Shown: positions 1 to 8,261 of the stretch, piece by piece
Numbering within the stretch: the stretch's first letter is position 1
How the letters are laid out: each line of letters starts with the position of its first letter
From: Chloroflexota bacterium
GTDB lineage: Bacteria; Chloroflexota; Anaerolineae; Ardenticatenales; Ardenticatenaceae
Direction of reading: 5' to 3'
Assembly (NCBI GenBank): GCA_003520455.1
Contig: DOUV01000485.1
Coordinates: 1 to 34,295, forward strand
Length of the DNA stretch: 34,295 nucleotides
Translations under genes and position numbers: made by a program
The notes under the pieces: model-generated
What the model was told of the DNA's origin: nothing
Databases searched by the model: none
What the model saw: the letters and a program-made list of their open reading frames with translations, nothing else

Positions 1-1
1 A

Positions 2-23
2 GTATCATCTCAATAATTCGCGG
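2..23 (+). repeat. Left terminal inverted repeat of the IS
   Basis: The 22 bases at 2-23 match the reverse complement of 1873-1894 at 20 of 22 positions. The mismatches are at positions 7 and 17. Pairing ends at base 24. Confidence 0.85.
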
Positions 24-64
24 TAATCACTTGATCCATCGCCTGTTCCAGTAAAGAGCACATT

Positions 65-79
65 CGGGACGTCGAGGAA
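65..79 (+). repeat. Left subterminal repeat of the IS (CGGGACGTC)
   Basis: CGGGACGTCGAGGAA at 65-79 matches the reverse complement of 1861-1875 at 13 of 15 positions. On the right the copy directly abuts the terminal repeat; on the left it lies about 40 bp inside. It could be an internal transposase-binding site, or partly chance. Confidence 0.45.
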
Positions 80-208
80 AAGAGGACACGGCTGATCTTC
101 ATGCAAGTAATGATCAGCCTCAATTCTCACGACAAGGGACACTGGACAAGGGCACGATTCCCGCCTAAGTTCAACCCTAGAGAAACGCTTACCTCGTCCG
201 GTGACCCC

Positions 209-1867
209 ATGCTGGAAGACTTTGATCTCAACCCGATCCAAGACGTTGAAGGAGCCCGACAAGCCATCGTCAAGTTGCTCAACTTGGTGGAGGCGTTGGC
301 GTCGGAAAACCGTGAATTGCGGGAAGAGAGCCAACGCTTGCGAGATGAGATCAACCGGCTCAAAGGCGAGCAGGGCAAGCCTAAGATCAAGCCGAATCGC
401 TCGGGGTCTCCCTCGGCCACCACGAATTATTCGTCGGAGCGTGAGCGGCGCAAGCCGCAAGAGTGGAAAAAGAGCCGCAAGGTCGAGCGCATCAAAATAG
501 ACCGCGAAGAAGTGGTGAAGGTTGACCCGGCTCAACTTCCGGCGGACGCCGAGTTCAAAGGCTACGACGATGTCCTCGTGCAAGACATCCAGATCAAGAC
601 CGACAACGTGCTGTTTCGGAAAGAAAAGTTCTACTCGGCGAGCGAGCGCAAGGCGTATCTGGCCGAATTGCCGCCTGGGTACGCCGGGCAGTTTGGGCCA
701 GGGGTCAAGGCGCTGACCCTGGTGTTGTACCACGCGGCCAACCTGAGCGAGCCGAAGGTGAGCGAGTTTTTCGAGCATGTGGGGACCTACATCTCGACGG
801 GCGAGGTCTCGAATCTGTTGATCCAAGGCCAGGACGAGTTCCACGCCGAAAAAGACGCGGTGTATGCCGCCGGGTTGCGCAGTAGCCCGTGGCAGCACAT
901 GGATGAAACTGGCACGCGGGTCAATGGCGTGAATGAACATTGTCATACGGTGTGCAACCCTGTGTACACAGCTTACGTGACGACCGAAAAGAAGGATCGG
1001 CTGGCCGTGCTGGCGGCCCTTCTCAATGGACGTGAACTGACCTTCCGTCTCAATGCGGAAGCGTATGCGTGGTTGGAGCCGGTGGGCTTGCCCCTCTCCG
1101 CCCTGGCGGCCTTGCCGCAGTTGCCCCAAGACCAGACCTTCAGCGAGCCCGAGTTCACGCAGCGGCTGAACGAGCGGTTGCCAACACTCGGGAGTCAACA
1201 GCGCCGCCGGATTTTGGAAGCGGCCGCGGTGGCCGCCTATCATACTCAGCAAGAATTCCCGATAGTGGATCTGCTCCTCTGTGATGACGCGGACCAGTTC
1301 AAGCGATTGACGGAAGAGCTGGCCTTGTGCTGGATCCACGATGCCCGGCACTACAAGAAACTGAATCCCGTGGGTGTTCATCACCGCCAGGTAGTGGATG
1401 ACTTGATGGGACGCTACTGGGATCTGTACGACGACCTCCTGAGATACCGGCAGACCCCCAGCGTGGAAGACGCGGCGCGGCTGTCCCAACAGTTCGATGA
1501 CCTGTTCTCGACCGTGACCGGCTCTGCCGCCCTGGACGACCGCATCGCCAAGACTCGAGCGAAGAAAGACGCCCTGCTGATGGTGCTCAAGCACCCTGAA
1601 ATCCCCCTGCATAACAATCCAGCTGAACTGGCGGCCCGCCGGCGAGTCCGCAAACGCGACGTGAGCTTCGGGCCGCGCACCGAAGAGGGCAAGAAGGCCT
1701 GGGACACCTTCATGACCCTCGCGGCCACTACCAAGAAACTGGGAGTAAGTTTCTACCACTATGTTTACGGCCGGGTTTCCCAGGCCAACCAAGTACCCAA
1801 GCTGGCTGACCTGATCGCTGAACGAGCCAACCAACTTCGGCTAGATGCGTCGTGGAACGCTCCCTAG
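209..1867 (+). CDS. IS66-family transposase (TnpC-like, DDE)
   Basis: This 552-residue protein catalyses cut and transfer of the surrounding insertion sequence. An N-terminal leucine-rich coiled coil (residues about 20-52) is followed by a basic linker, as in IS66 TnpC proteins. The core carries MDETGTRVNG (first catalytic Asp, about D232), LLLCDDADQF (about residues 355-364) and HNNPAELAARRRVRKRD with the catalytic Glu near residue 472, followed by the family's typical 'W.TFMTLAATTKKLG.SFYHYV' region. The ATG at 209 was chosen because the protein then begins like its relatives; the frame is open further upstream to an ATG at 101 but that part shows no family resemblance, and no clear SD precedes either. 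The stop lies just inside the right terminal repeat. A long antisense open frame covers the same DNA and is taken as a shadow. Confidence 0.88.
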   Translation: MLEDFDLNPIQDVEGARQAIVKLLNLVEALASENRELREESQRLRDEINRLKGEQGKPKIKPNRSGSPSATTNYSSERERRKPQEWKKSRKVERIKIDREEVVKVDPAQLPADAEFKGYDDVLVQDIQIKTDNVLFRKEKFYSASERKAYLAELPPGYAGQFGPGVKALTLVLYHAANLSEPKVSEFFEHVGTYISTGEVSNLLIQGQDEFHAEKDAVYAAGLRSSPWQHMDETGTRVNGVNEHCHTVCNPVYTAYVTTEKKDRLAVLAALLNGRELTFRLNAEAYAWLEPVGLPLSALAALPQLPQDQTFSEPEFTQRLNERLPTLGSQQRRRILEAAAVAAYHTQQEFPIVDLLLCDDADQFKRLTEELALCWIHDARHYKKLNPVGVHHRQVVDDLMGRYWDLYDDLLRYRQTPSVEDAARLSQQFDDLFSTVTGSAALDDRIAKTRAKKDALLMVLKHPEIPLHNNPAELAARRRVRKRDVSFGPRTEEGKKAWDTFMTLAATTKKLGVSFYHYVYGRVSQANQVPKLADLIAERANQLRLDASWNAP

Positions 1868-1875
1868 ACGTCCCG
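1861..1875 (-). repeat. Right subterminal repeat of the IS
   Basis: The reverse complement reads CGGGACGTCTAGGGA. It is the partner of 65-79 (13 of 15 positions) and contains the transposase stop codon. Confidence 0.4.
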
Positions 1876-1894
1876 CGATTTATTGAGAAGATAC
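1873..1894 (-). repeat. Right terminal inverted repeat of the IS
   Basis: Partner of 2-23. Its outer base (1894) marks the junction with the interrupted receiver gene, whose last host codon is at 1897-1895. Confidence 0.85.
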
Positions 1895-2137
1895 CACGGG
1901 AATATGCGCCGTGGTGGGATCCAGCCGAACCAGATCCAGGATCGTCCACCCGGCTTCTGGATGTCCCATCCGAATATCGAGGATCACCAGATCCGGCTTC
2001 ACCCTGCGGATCATGTCGTAGGCTCTCTCGCTCTCAGCCCAGATGATCGTCTCGTAGCCCTCGTCAGTCAGCAGTTCGTGCATGAGGTTGAGGAAGGCTG
2101 TATCATCGTTGACCACGGCAATCCTTGGGGTCGCCAT
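1880..2137 (-). pseudogene. Response-regulator receiver domain truncated by the IS
   Basis: The 85-codon frame begins MATPRIAVVNDD, with GGAGAAGGGAGAGA upstream of the start. It has the receiver acidic pair D11/D12 and the phosphoacceptor in VILDIRM (D54). It keeps beta1 through beta4 (..AHIPV). Residues 82-85 (VSSQ) and the stop are read from the IS terminal repeat. Lost are the conserved Ser/Thr after beta4, the conserved Lys of beta5, helix 5 and any output domain. Before the insertion it was probably a stand-alone or N-terminal receiver of a two-component system. The truncated product is unlikely to switch normally. The missing 3' end should lie left of this window. Confidence 0.85.
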
Positions 2138-2248
2138 CATTCTCTCCCTTCTCCCCACCTGGGTAACCTCACGTGACCAGCGCACGAGACCTCTAGAGAG
2201 TTGACCGTCCAGCCGGAGACGCCGTCACGTGTACCCTCCCCGCTGAGC

Positions 2249-2679
2249 CTACGCATGCGAGAAGGTGAGCCGCTCCCCGTACGCCGCCGAGGTGAAAGCC
2301 TCGATCGCCTCGCGCAGGCTCATAGCTGGGAAGCCAATCTTCGTGATGTCGGTGGGCGATTGTGATCGAAGAAGGTCGCCCCCTCCTGCTCGACCACGTC
2401 CATCAGGCCGGCAATGCGGAAGACATCGTCCGTCTGAGCCGCGCCTGAGCCACCGCTCACGATCAACTCACGAGGGCCAAACTGTTTCAAGGAGCGTAGC
2501 ACCCCCCGGAGGGTGTCCGGCTGGGTGACGCCGGTCGTGTCCTCCCGTGAGGCCCACGTATCGTTCGGCTTGACCGCTACAAGCTTGCCACCCACCAGTT
2601 CATCCAGCCGAATCTGCGATAGCGCCTCGTCGATTGCCGTCTCGATCGCATCGTTGCACGTGATGATGACCGTTGCCAT
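2249..2679 (-). pseudogene. DUF362-family remnant with frame break
   Basis: The frame starting MATVIITCND (ATG at 2679, SD GGGGAGG 8 nt upstream) contains LVAVKPNDTWAS and ELIVSGGSGAAQTDDVFRIAG. These resemble the 'KPN' and 'GGSG..TEEVFR..G' motifs of DUF362 proteins, which occur near ferredoxin-like and iron-sulfur proteins. After FFDHNRPP the frame stops at 2320, but the neighbouring frame continues sensibly from about 2355 (TDITKIGFPAMSLREAIEAF..) to a TAG at 2249. The pieces together give only about 140 residues, well below the usual 300 or more, so an internal deletion as well as a 1-nt shift is likely. It could instead be a short DUF362-like family with a sequencing error. Confidence 0.55.
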
Positions 2680-3069
2680 GTCCCAGACCTCCCCTGGCAA
2701 GATGGACCTGTGGAATCAGAGCAGGAGCAAACAACGTACCAGCAATCATCTCGCGCCCGGGAGGAAACAGCAGCATCCGTTTCGACTGCGCATCGGGCAT
2801 CGGACGCTCACTTCTGACGTCTTCTTGGGGATTCGTTTGAAGGTCAGCAGGGGTGTGAACTCAGAGGCGAACTACCAGAACACCAAGGGCGCAAGTACGC
2901 CCCGCGGGCAGGTTTCGGCGAGTGGCTGTGCCTGCCGATACCCGAGTTCGAGGAGAGGTGGCCTCCAACGATGACCGCCGAAACCCGCCCGACGAGGACC
3001 GAATCAGAGAACAGGATGTTCATTTCAACAGCGAGTGGGAACGTTCACGGCAACCGCAAGAACGCCGAT
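2680..3069. other. Intergenic, no gene recognised
   Basis: About 390 bp with no SD-led frame or family resemblance on either strand. An imperfect inverted repeat (CGGGCAGG with CCTGCCG, near 2906-2940) has no T-run after it. No convincing promoter was seen. Confidence 0.5.
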
Positions 3070-4188
3070 CTACGCCGCGGCCCGTCGCGGCGCCGCCTGT
3101 CGCGACCGCCTCACCGCGACGGCGACGACAATGACCAGCAGGAGAAGCATCAGGACCAAATTGTGGAATATCGCCGAGACGATGATCGTCGCCAATGAGA
3201 GAATGAAGGCCACCCCAAGCGTGACCAACCACGTCGCGCCTCGGCTGAGGTTACCCAGGAAAGGCAGGACGTCCAGGAATGTACTGATGGGACCGAGTAG
3301 CAGGTACAATCCGAACCACATCATCAGGAAGCCCCCGATGCGGAGGAGCCATCCAATCATGGTGTACTCGAACGCCATGGACTCAATCGCACTCGCGCGG
3401 TCCCCGGCGTAGGCGCTGTAGAGCGTATGCTTGCCCTGGTAGAGGTAGGGAACGAGCCTGTCCCCATCCGCCTGGCCGAACGCCGTGACCTCGATTCCCG
3501 CCGGCAACGCCAGGTAGCTGACGCGCACATCACCGACCCGCGGCGCCTGCTCAGAGCCTTTTCCAATGAAGAGATAGCTGCCTTGCAAGGAACCGGTCCC
3601 ACTCACGACATTGCCGGCATTGAGCTGCAACTTCGACCCACCGGGGAGGCTGATGCGCTGAGGATCAACGGTGTACGCACCGACTTTCGCGGACTGCACT
3701 GTATACGTTTGAGCCTCAAGTGGCATAGCGGGATTTTCGTGGGCATCTGGAATCTTGAAGTCACTCGAATCTGCCGGATAGCCCGTCCAGCCCTTCTCGT
3801 ACGTATATTCAGTCGTTGTCGTCTCGCTTCCACCTACGTTCTTCTTCGTCTCGCTTTTCGTGTGCTCGATCCAGGCGTACATCTCGACGTCACGCGAGAT
3901 CTGGATGTAGCGCCCTGGTTTCAGATATCCGGGGTCACCGAGCTGCTCGGCCGAGTCCAGAATGCCCGTTGCCGCCACCAATTTGCCATTGGTCGATGGA
4001 TCGACCGTGCTGGCGCTGACCGGTACACTCCGCGCCGCCACCTTCGACATATCCACCCGCCCCTCGTTCACCCACAACACGATAAAAGCAACGAGGATGA
4101 GCACCAAACCAATGAACATCCCCACGAACGAGTCGAGAATGCGCGATCCCCAACTTCGCGTGGTCACTTCGACATACTTGTCTGTCAT
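3070..4188 (-). CDS. TMEM43-family membrane protein
   Basis: A 372-residue membrane protein resembling the TMEM43 (PF07787) family. The N-terminus is short and cytosolic (MTDKYVEVTTRSWGSRILDS), then comes one transmembrane helix (FVGMFIGLVLILVAFIVLW), a large soluble domain of about 230 residues, and three C-terminal hydrophobic helices around GPISTFLDVLPFLGNLSRGATW, ending in a basic tail. That topology and the P-rich loop are typical of the family. The bacterial role is unknown; a role in membrane or envelope organisation is inference. The ATG at 4188 was chosen over 4233 because AAAGGGAT lies 6 nt upstream and family similarity starts there. It stands alone, with 390 bp and 930 bp of non-coding DNA on either side. 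Confidence 0.8.
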   Translation of the reverse strand: MTDKYVEVTTRSWGSRILDSFVGMFIGLVLILVAFIVLWVNEGRVDMSKVAARSVPVSASTVDPSTNGKLVAATGILDSAEQLGDPGYLKPGRYIQISRDVEMYAWIEHTKSETKKNVGGSETTTTEYTYEKGWTGYPADSSDFKIPDAHENPAMPLEAQTYTVQSAKVGAYTVDPQRISLPGGSKLQLNAGNVVSGTGSLQGSYLFIGKGSEQAPRVGDVRVSYLALPAGIEVTAFGQADGDRLVPYLYQGKHTLYSAYAGDRASAIESMAFEYTMIGWLLRIGGFLMMWFGLYLLLGPISTFLDVLPFLGNLSRGATWLVTLGVAFILSLATIIVSAIFHNLVLMLLLLVIVVAVAVRRSRQAAPRRAAA

Positions 4189-5116
4189 GTAGCGATCCCT
4201 TTCATGGTATTGGTCGTGCACACCGTTACTCAATCTTGGTCGATGCGACTGCCGCCGATCATCCGCTACTCCAGATACACCGAGTCTGTTTGACCCGCGT
4301 GCTCTTTTTCAATCCGGAGCAGGAGGCCGATGAGGCACGTGGGCGGAATCACGCACTGCCCCCGGCGGGCTGCGCTCTACCGCAACGCCCCCCGCCGAGG
4401 CAGACCGCTGGTGGGACGTCGCGGGCAACACAGGCGAGAACCGCCCTGCCGCCCTTCCCGATTGGGGCCACGGCACCGCCGGACAACGGCCGTTATAGCC
4501 GGAAGTAGCCTGGTCATTGGTCCGGAGCCGCCAGGGGAACACCACCGCCCGGCAGGGTGCAAGCCGTTGCAGGCTCGCACCGGTTCGCGAGGGTGAGGGC
4601 CCGGCCACGCGATCAGCTTGAACAGAAAGTGCTTTACTCGGGGTGTATGTGGGCGAATCGGGGGGCTGAAAGGCACGCCACCGCCCCGCGCGCAGGCCGC
4701 CAGGCGGTCGCCGTTCGATTCGAAGTGGACATTGAGAACGCCTTCGAGAGGGAGCGTTGCGTGGAGCGCGATGACGCACGATGAACCAATACTGGGATAG
4801 TGACACGAAGATCGTCCCACAGCGATTCCAGTATAGTGCCTCTCGTACCTCTGTCAATGACTTCGGGCCGATAGGAGTGACCCAAATTCGGTTGAAATTT
4901 CAATTACGGCAGGCAGATGATGCCGGGGGAGCGACAGCAGGGTATGTGAAGAAATCGGCCTGTACGTCGCCGATTCATTGCATTGGAGTGGATGCAAGGA
5001 ACAACCAGCAAGTTGGAGCGCACCGATCGATCAGGAGAAGATTTCAAGCGTCGCGACCACGCCCCAGGCGCACGAGACGCAACGGCCGCTGCGTTACGTA
5101 CCGGTGCCAAATCGCT
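4189..5116. other. Long intergenic stretch without a supported gene
   Basis: About 930 bp. Several open frames exist on both strands (for example 4309-4857 minus) but are Arg/Pro/Ser-rich, lack an SD and look like GC-rich noise. No tRNA cloverleaf was found around the GTTCGATTC at about 4714, since the flanks do not pair. No terminator with a T-run was seen. Confidence 0.5.
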
Positions 5117-5662
5117 TCAGAGTTGGATAAAGCTGGCGACCTCTGTGGCCCCGTGCTCGGACAGGACGCCGCTCACACGTTCGGCCGCCGCATGATCCGG
5201 CACCCTGACTCCGATGAAGATACCACCGGCACGCACGGCTTGCTCATATTCTCGCGCATGTTCGGTCGGCAGACCTAATCCAGTGAAGGAGCCAACCCAG
5301 GCGCCGACGGCACCGCCGGCGAGCGCCCCGGAGATAGCGGCCACAATTGGCCCCCCTGCAATGAGCGGCCCGAGGCCGGGAATGGTCAAGGCCACTAAGC
5401 CAAGAGCCCCACCAAGCAGCGCGCCAGCAGATGCCCCGGCAATCGTTCCCTTCTGCGCCTCAGTCTGCTCCGCGTCCATTTCGGGAGGGCTGCCGGGAGG
5501 ACGCATCACGAGGGATAGATCTTCAACAGGGTAGCCTTCTGTCTGCAGGCATCTGACAACGACATCGGCCTGATCAAGACGGTCGAATACGCCGACGACG
5601 GTTCGAGCCTTGAGATCCGGTGCGAGTCCCGCCCGACCCGCCGTCCGGTCATCATTTTTCAT
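5117..5662 (-). CDS. General stress protein 17M-like, glycine-zipper protein
   Basis: A 181-residue protein. The N-terminal part (ARTVVGVFDRLDQADVVVRCLQTEGYPVEDLSLV) matches the YflT/general stress protein 17M-like domain. The middle is a glycine/alanine-rich hydrophobic hairpin (GALLGGALGLVALTIPGLGPLIAGGP, then AALAGGAVGAWVG-type residues), a glycine-zipper-like membrane-associating segment. The C-terminal part (GGIFIGVRVPDHAAAERVSGVLSEHGA) resembles the second half of the same fold. It probably acts in the stress response at the membrane; no enzyme activity is indicated. The start at 5662 has GAAGG 7 nt upstream; an ATG three bases earlier is possible. The frame stays open upstream to 5962 without any family match. 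Confidence 0.72.
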   Translation of the reverse strand: MKNDDRTAGRAGLAPDLKARTVVGVFDRLDQADVVVRCLQTEGYPVEDLSLVMRPPGSPPEMDAEQTEAQKGTIAGASAGALLGGALGLVALTIPGLGPLIAGGPIVAAISGALAGGAVGAWVGSFTGLGLPTEHAREYEQAVRAGGIFIGVRVPDHAAAERVSGVLSEHGATEVASFIQL

Positions 5663-5665
5663 CAT

Positions 5666-6075
5666 AACACCTTCACTCCCATTCGTGATCTCAGACCAGC
5701 CGGCGTTGCCAGGAACGACCAGAAGTTCTGTCTGCCGCGCTCCTCCCCGGCTCAAGTCTGGGACCGGCTGCAATCTGGGCGGCAATACTCCTGCGACCCG
5801 ACTATCCCGTGGCCTGGCACGAAGCGATGTCCTGCGAGAAGGACGATTTGCCGGCATGAGGAAGAAACGCACACTGTCCGCCGCCCGACCGGTGTGATGG
5901 ATGCAAGACAGAGAGCCGGCCACTCTGCCCGTCGATGAAACGCTGCGCCATCGTGGTAGCATCGCCTCCTCAGACGTGCCGCCCTCCAGAGCGCACGCGC
6001 TCCTCAGCCAGGAGTGCCGGCCGGCTCCGCCACGAACTGTGAGCTGATTGGGATCGCTGCAGCGTGCTTCCCGGG
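5666..6075. other. Intergenic, no gene recognised
   Basis: About 410 bp between the BON-SRPBCC gene stop and the stress-protein start. It is GC-rich, with no SD-led frame. A promoter for the 17M-like gene would be expected here but none stands out. Confidence 0.45.
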
Positions 6076-7278
6076 CTAGCGCTCAGACCCCGGAGGCAAA
6101 GAGGCGTGCTCCCGCGTCTCCCGGCTGATCTCCTCGCGCGTCACCGTCTTGTCGTGGGCTGTCGCCTTGCCATACGCGATCAGCGACTTGAAGCGCAGCA
6201 GGTCCTCGTCCATTTCGCTCTTCGGATCAGCACCGAAGAAGGTCGCCACGGTGTGACCGATGGCCCTGCCCGGTGGGTTATAGGACATTCGTATCTCGAC
6301 ACGTGTGCCGCCGTCAGGGTTGGGCCGGAATTGAACGATGCCGGCGTGCCCGACCGCTTCGCCAGGGACCGTTTTCCAGGCCAGGGCCTGGTTCGGGACC
6401 CACTTCGTGATCACGGCGTCCCACTCGACTGGCTGCCCCGCAGGACCAGCCACAACCCAGTGAGACCGGCCCTCACCCAGGTCTCGCACCGCGCGCACGT
6501 TCGACATGAAACGCGGGAAGTTCTCGAAGTTAGACCAGAAGTCGAAGACTGTCTCGACTGGCGCATTGACGTTGATCGCATTTTGGACATCGATGGCGCG
6601 GCGGCCAGCACCCACCCCGATGAGCCGCTGCATCGGAAGGTTGGTCATCGCGCGGGCGAGCATACCAAGGCCGGCTGTGCCAAGCAGGGCACCCAACAGA
6701 TTGCGGCGCCGCACCGCGAGGAGGGCCAGCCAGCCGCCGGCCGTCCCGACCAGCAATCGAGTGGTCGGCGACCAATGGGTCTGGAGTAGTTCGGGCTTTC
6801 CTCCGAGCCTCGGCCCTGGCTGGCCTTGGAGGCCCGGTACACCATTGGGCCGCTCATGGACCTCCAGCTGATTTTCCACGCCGGTCACCCCGTGCATCTT
6901 GCGGACAGTGGCGATCAGTCTATCGACCTCGTGAGCCAGAATTGGACCGCTCAGCGTGACGCGCCCCTGATTGACGGTCACCCCAATCGAGCTCGGACGG
7001 GAAACCAGGAAACCTAACCTCTCGCGGATGCGTGCCTGCAACACCTCATCCGATACTTCCTCGGATTCAAACAGATCCATCGCCTCGGCCAGGAGCCCAT
7101 GCCTGCGATTGTCGAGGTCACGCGCCGTCACGGCAACCGCGTCGCTTGTCTCGTGCATGAGGCCGACCATCTTATCGCGTAACAGGGCACGCCGCCGCTC
7201 ACCCTTTTCTGGATCAAGTAGATACATGATCCCCGCGCCAAGGCTCACGCCGCTCAGGAGCGTCTTTGGGTTATTCAT
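6076..7278 (-). CDS. BON + SRPBCC (cyclase/dehydrase-like) membrane-anchored protein
   Basis: This 400-residue protein starts with GVSLGAGIMYLLDPEKGERRRA, a YtxH-like membrane-proximal segment. A BON domain follows (about 74-142, with VTVNQGRVTLSG and VENQLEVH), which in other proteins binds lipids or osmotic-stress partners. Two hydrophobic segments (about 170-188 and 193-212) resemble the DUF2892 hairpin. A SRPBCC/polyketide-cyclase-like lipid-binding domain follows (about 229-370: INVNAPVETVFDFWSNFENFPRFM, VEWDAVITKWVPNQALAWKT). A charged tail ends the protein. The SD GAGGAGG precedes ATG 7278. Likely role: envelope or stress-related lipid handling (inference). This domain combination recurs in environmental bacteria beside other stress genes, as here. 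Confidence 0.82.
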   Translation of the reverse strand: MNNPKTLLSGVSLGAGIMYLLDPEKGERRRALLRDKMVGLMHETSDAVAVTARDLDNRRHGLLAEAMDLFESEEVSDEVLQARIRERLGFLVSRPSSIGVTVNQGRVTLSGPILAHEVDRLIATVRKMHGVTGVENQLEVHERPNGVPGLQGQPGPRLGGKPELLQTHWSPTTRLLVGTAGGWLALLAVRRRNLLGALLGTAGLGMLARAMTNLPMQRLIGVGAGRRAIDVQNAINVNAPVETVFDFWSNFENFPRFMSNVRAVRDLGEGRSHWVVAGPAGQPVEWDAVITKWVPNQALAWKTVPGEAVGHAGIVQFRPNPDGGTRVEIRMSYNPPGRAIGHTVATFFGADPKSEMDEDLLRFKSLIAYGKATAHDKTVTREEISRETREHASLPPGSER

Positions 7279-7366
7279 ACTTTACCTCCTCGTCGAACTG
7301 AAAGGAGTGGGTTTCAATCAGAGGGTGCTGGGCTCAACACTCACATGGGAGTCGTATGCGTGGATC

Positions 7367-7400
7367 AGGTGCGACGCACTTCGGAAAGTGCGTCGCACCT
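7367..7400. repeat. Perfect 15-bp-stem hairpin with CGGA tetraloop
   Basis: AGGTGCGACGCACTT (7367-7381), loop CGGA, then AAGTGCGTCGCACCT (7386-7400). All 15 pairs match. It lies between the end of the thiamine-binding gene (7537) and the start of the BON-SRPBCC gene (7278). Neither side is followed by a T-run, so a classical Rho-independent terminator is not supported. An mRNA-stabilising hairpin, a large dyad operator or a REP-like element are alternatives. Confidence 0.85.
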
Positions 7401-7536
7401 CCGCCCCGGGCCCAACGCACCGTATTCCAATAAGAGCGGGCTCAAAGCAATCAAAGCGCTGCGATCGGAAGAATCAAGAACAACCGGAACCGGAGGGCGA
7501 CCTCTGGCCCCCCTCCGGTAACCGCCTCATTTCGCC

Positions 7537-7851
7537 CTATGCCTTCGTCCGCTCAAGTCTATGTCCAACCTTGTGCTCGACGGACTTGACATTGCGGGTC
7601 AACTTATCGTGTGCACCTTCCTCATCCTCGATTTTGATCATCGTGATGATGTGGGGTGACGTCGTCCGGACGCGCTCGTGGCACCGCCGGATCAACCCTA
7701 TGACCTCATCCCATTCGCCCTCGACGCAGGTTCCTGAGGGCGTCACCTCATAGGGCAGTCCCGACGCGTCCACGAGTTTGAGGGCCGCAGCGATCTCGTC
7801 ACTCAGGTGCGTCCCGACGCCCAGCGGAATAATGCTGAATTCGGCTAACAT
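7537..7851 (-). CDS. Thiamine-binding protein, MTH1187/YqgV family
   Basis: A 104-residue protein matching the MTH1187/YqgV (PF01910) family: MLAEFSIIPLGVGTHLSDEIAAALKLVDASGLPYEVTPSGTCVEGEWDEVIGLIRRCHE. Family members form ferredoxin-like tetramers that bind thiamine or related pyrimidines; the cellular role is uncertain. The start at 7851 was chosen because AGGAG lies 6 nt upstream; an ATG at 7857 would overlap that SD. Length is normal for the family (about 100). It belongs to the run of small genes on the minus strand, each with its own SD. Confidence 0.88.
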   Translation of the reverse strand: MLAEFSIIPLGVGTHLSDEIAAALKLVDASGLPYEVTPSGTCVEGEWDEVIGLIRRCHERVRTTSPHIITMIKIEDEEGAHDKLTRNVKSVEHKVGHRLERTKA

Positions 7852-7925
7852 CGCCATCTCCTTTCCCCTCGTGAAGCAACCACCTGATTCCTGCAGCAGG
7901 GTCGATCGGCGAGATTACTCGCCCC

Positions 7926-8261
7926 CTACTTTTCAGGACGGCGCTCCGTCGGCAGGTCGGGTGTCTCCTCGGTCGGCTCGCCACTGGAGCCCGCCGTCAT
8001 TCCGCCAATCGCCTTCTCGCCCGTGATACTGGTTAGTTCAGAGCCGCCGTGATCCTCATAACCGGCAGCACCGCGACCACCCTGCCCCAACGAGGCCATA
8101 CCCTGGGCCTCGGCATCCTCTGGCGCTGATTGCCCCGAAGCTGGATGCACACCGGAGCCACCGACCACATCGGTTCGGCCCTGTCCACCGCCGCGCATTC
8201 CACTACCGCGTTTCTGCTCCTCGTCTCGTTTTTGTGCCTCACGATCTCGATTGGCACCCAT
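7926..8261 (-). CDS. Small disordered Gly/Glu-rich protein, unknown function
   Basis: A 111-residue hydrophilic protein starting MGANRDREAQKRDEEQKRG, preceded by a strong SD (AAGGAGG, 6 nt). It is rich in Gly, Glu, Ser, Arg and Thr, has no Cys, no hydrophobic core and no membrane segment, and includes GYEDHGGSELTSITGEKAIGGMT. It looks intrinsically disordered, like small stress-associated hydrophilic proteins, but I recognise no family. Coding status rests on the SD, the clean fit between neighbours and the non-random composition. Confidence 0.6.
   Translation of the reverse strand: MGANRDREAQKRDEEQKRGSGMRGGGQGRTDVVGGSGVHPASGQSAPEDAEAQGMASLGQGGRGAAGYEDHGGSELTSITGEKAIGGMTAGSSGEPTEETPDLPTERRPEK

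Larger units (their letters stand above)
2..1894 (+). mobile_element. Complete single-gene IS66-family insertion sequence
   Basis: Both ends carry a 22-bp terminal inverted repeat (2-23 and 1873-1894) with 20 matching positions, starting GTATC and containing TCTCAATAA. One transposase gene fills the interior and no TnpA/TnpB accessory genes are present, as in the single-ORF (ISBst12-like) branch of IS66. The right end abuts a receiver-domain gene that it interrupts: host codons end at 1895 and IS-encoded codons then run to a stop inside the right terminal repeat. The expected 8-bp target duplication cannot be tested, because only base 1 of the left flank is in the window. The near-perfect ends and intact transposase suggest a recent or still active copy. 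Confidence 0.85.

Noticed and set aside
5..1834. 609-residue minus-strand open frame opposite the transposase
   Set aside because: It is antisense to a clear IS66 transposase, has no SD or domain, and ends within the IS. It is a GC-rich shadow frame.
4700..4740. Possible tRNA T-loop GTTCGATTC
   Set aside because: The flanking bases do not form a T-stem, and no acceptor or anticodon arms are visible.
4309..4857. Minus-strand open frame of 182 codons and overlapping frames
   Set aside because: Arg/Pro/Ser-rich, no SD, several overlapping frames on both strands. I also considered a decayed rRNA piece (GTACGAGAGG appears on the minus strand near 4846), but the surrounding bases do not match the 23S sarcin-ricin region.
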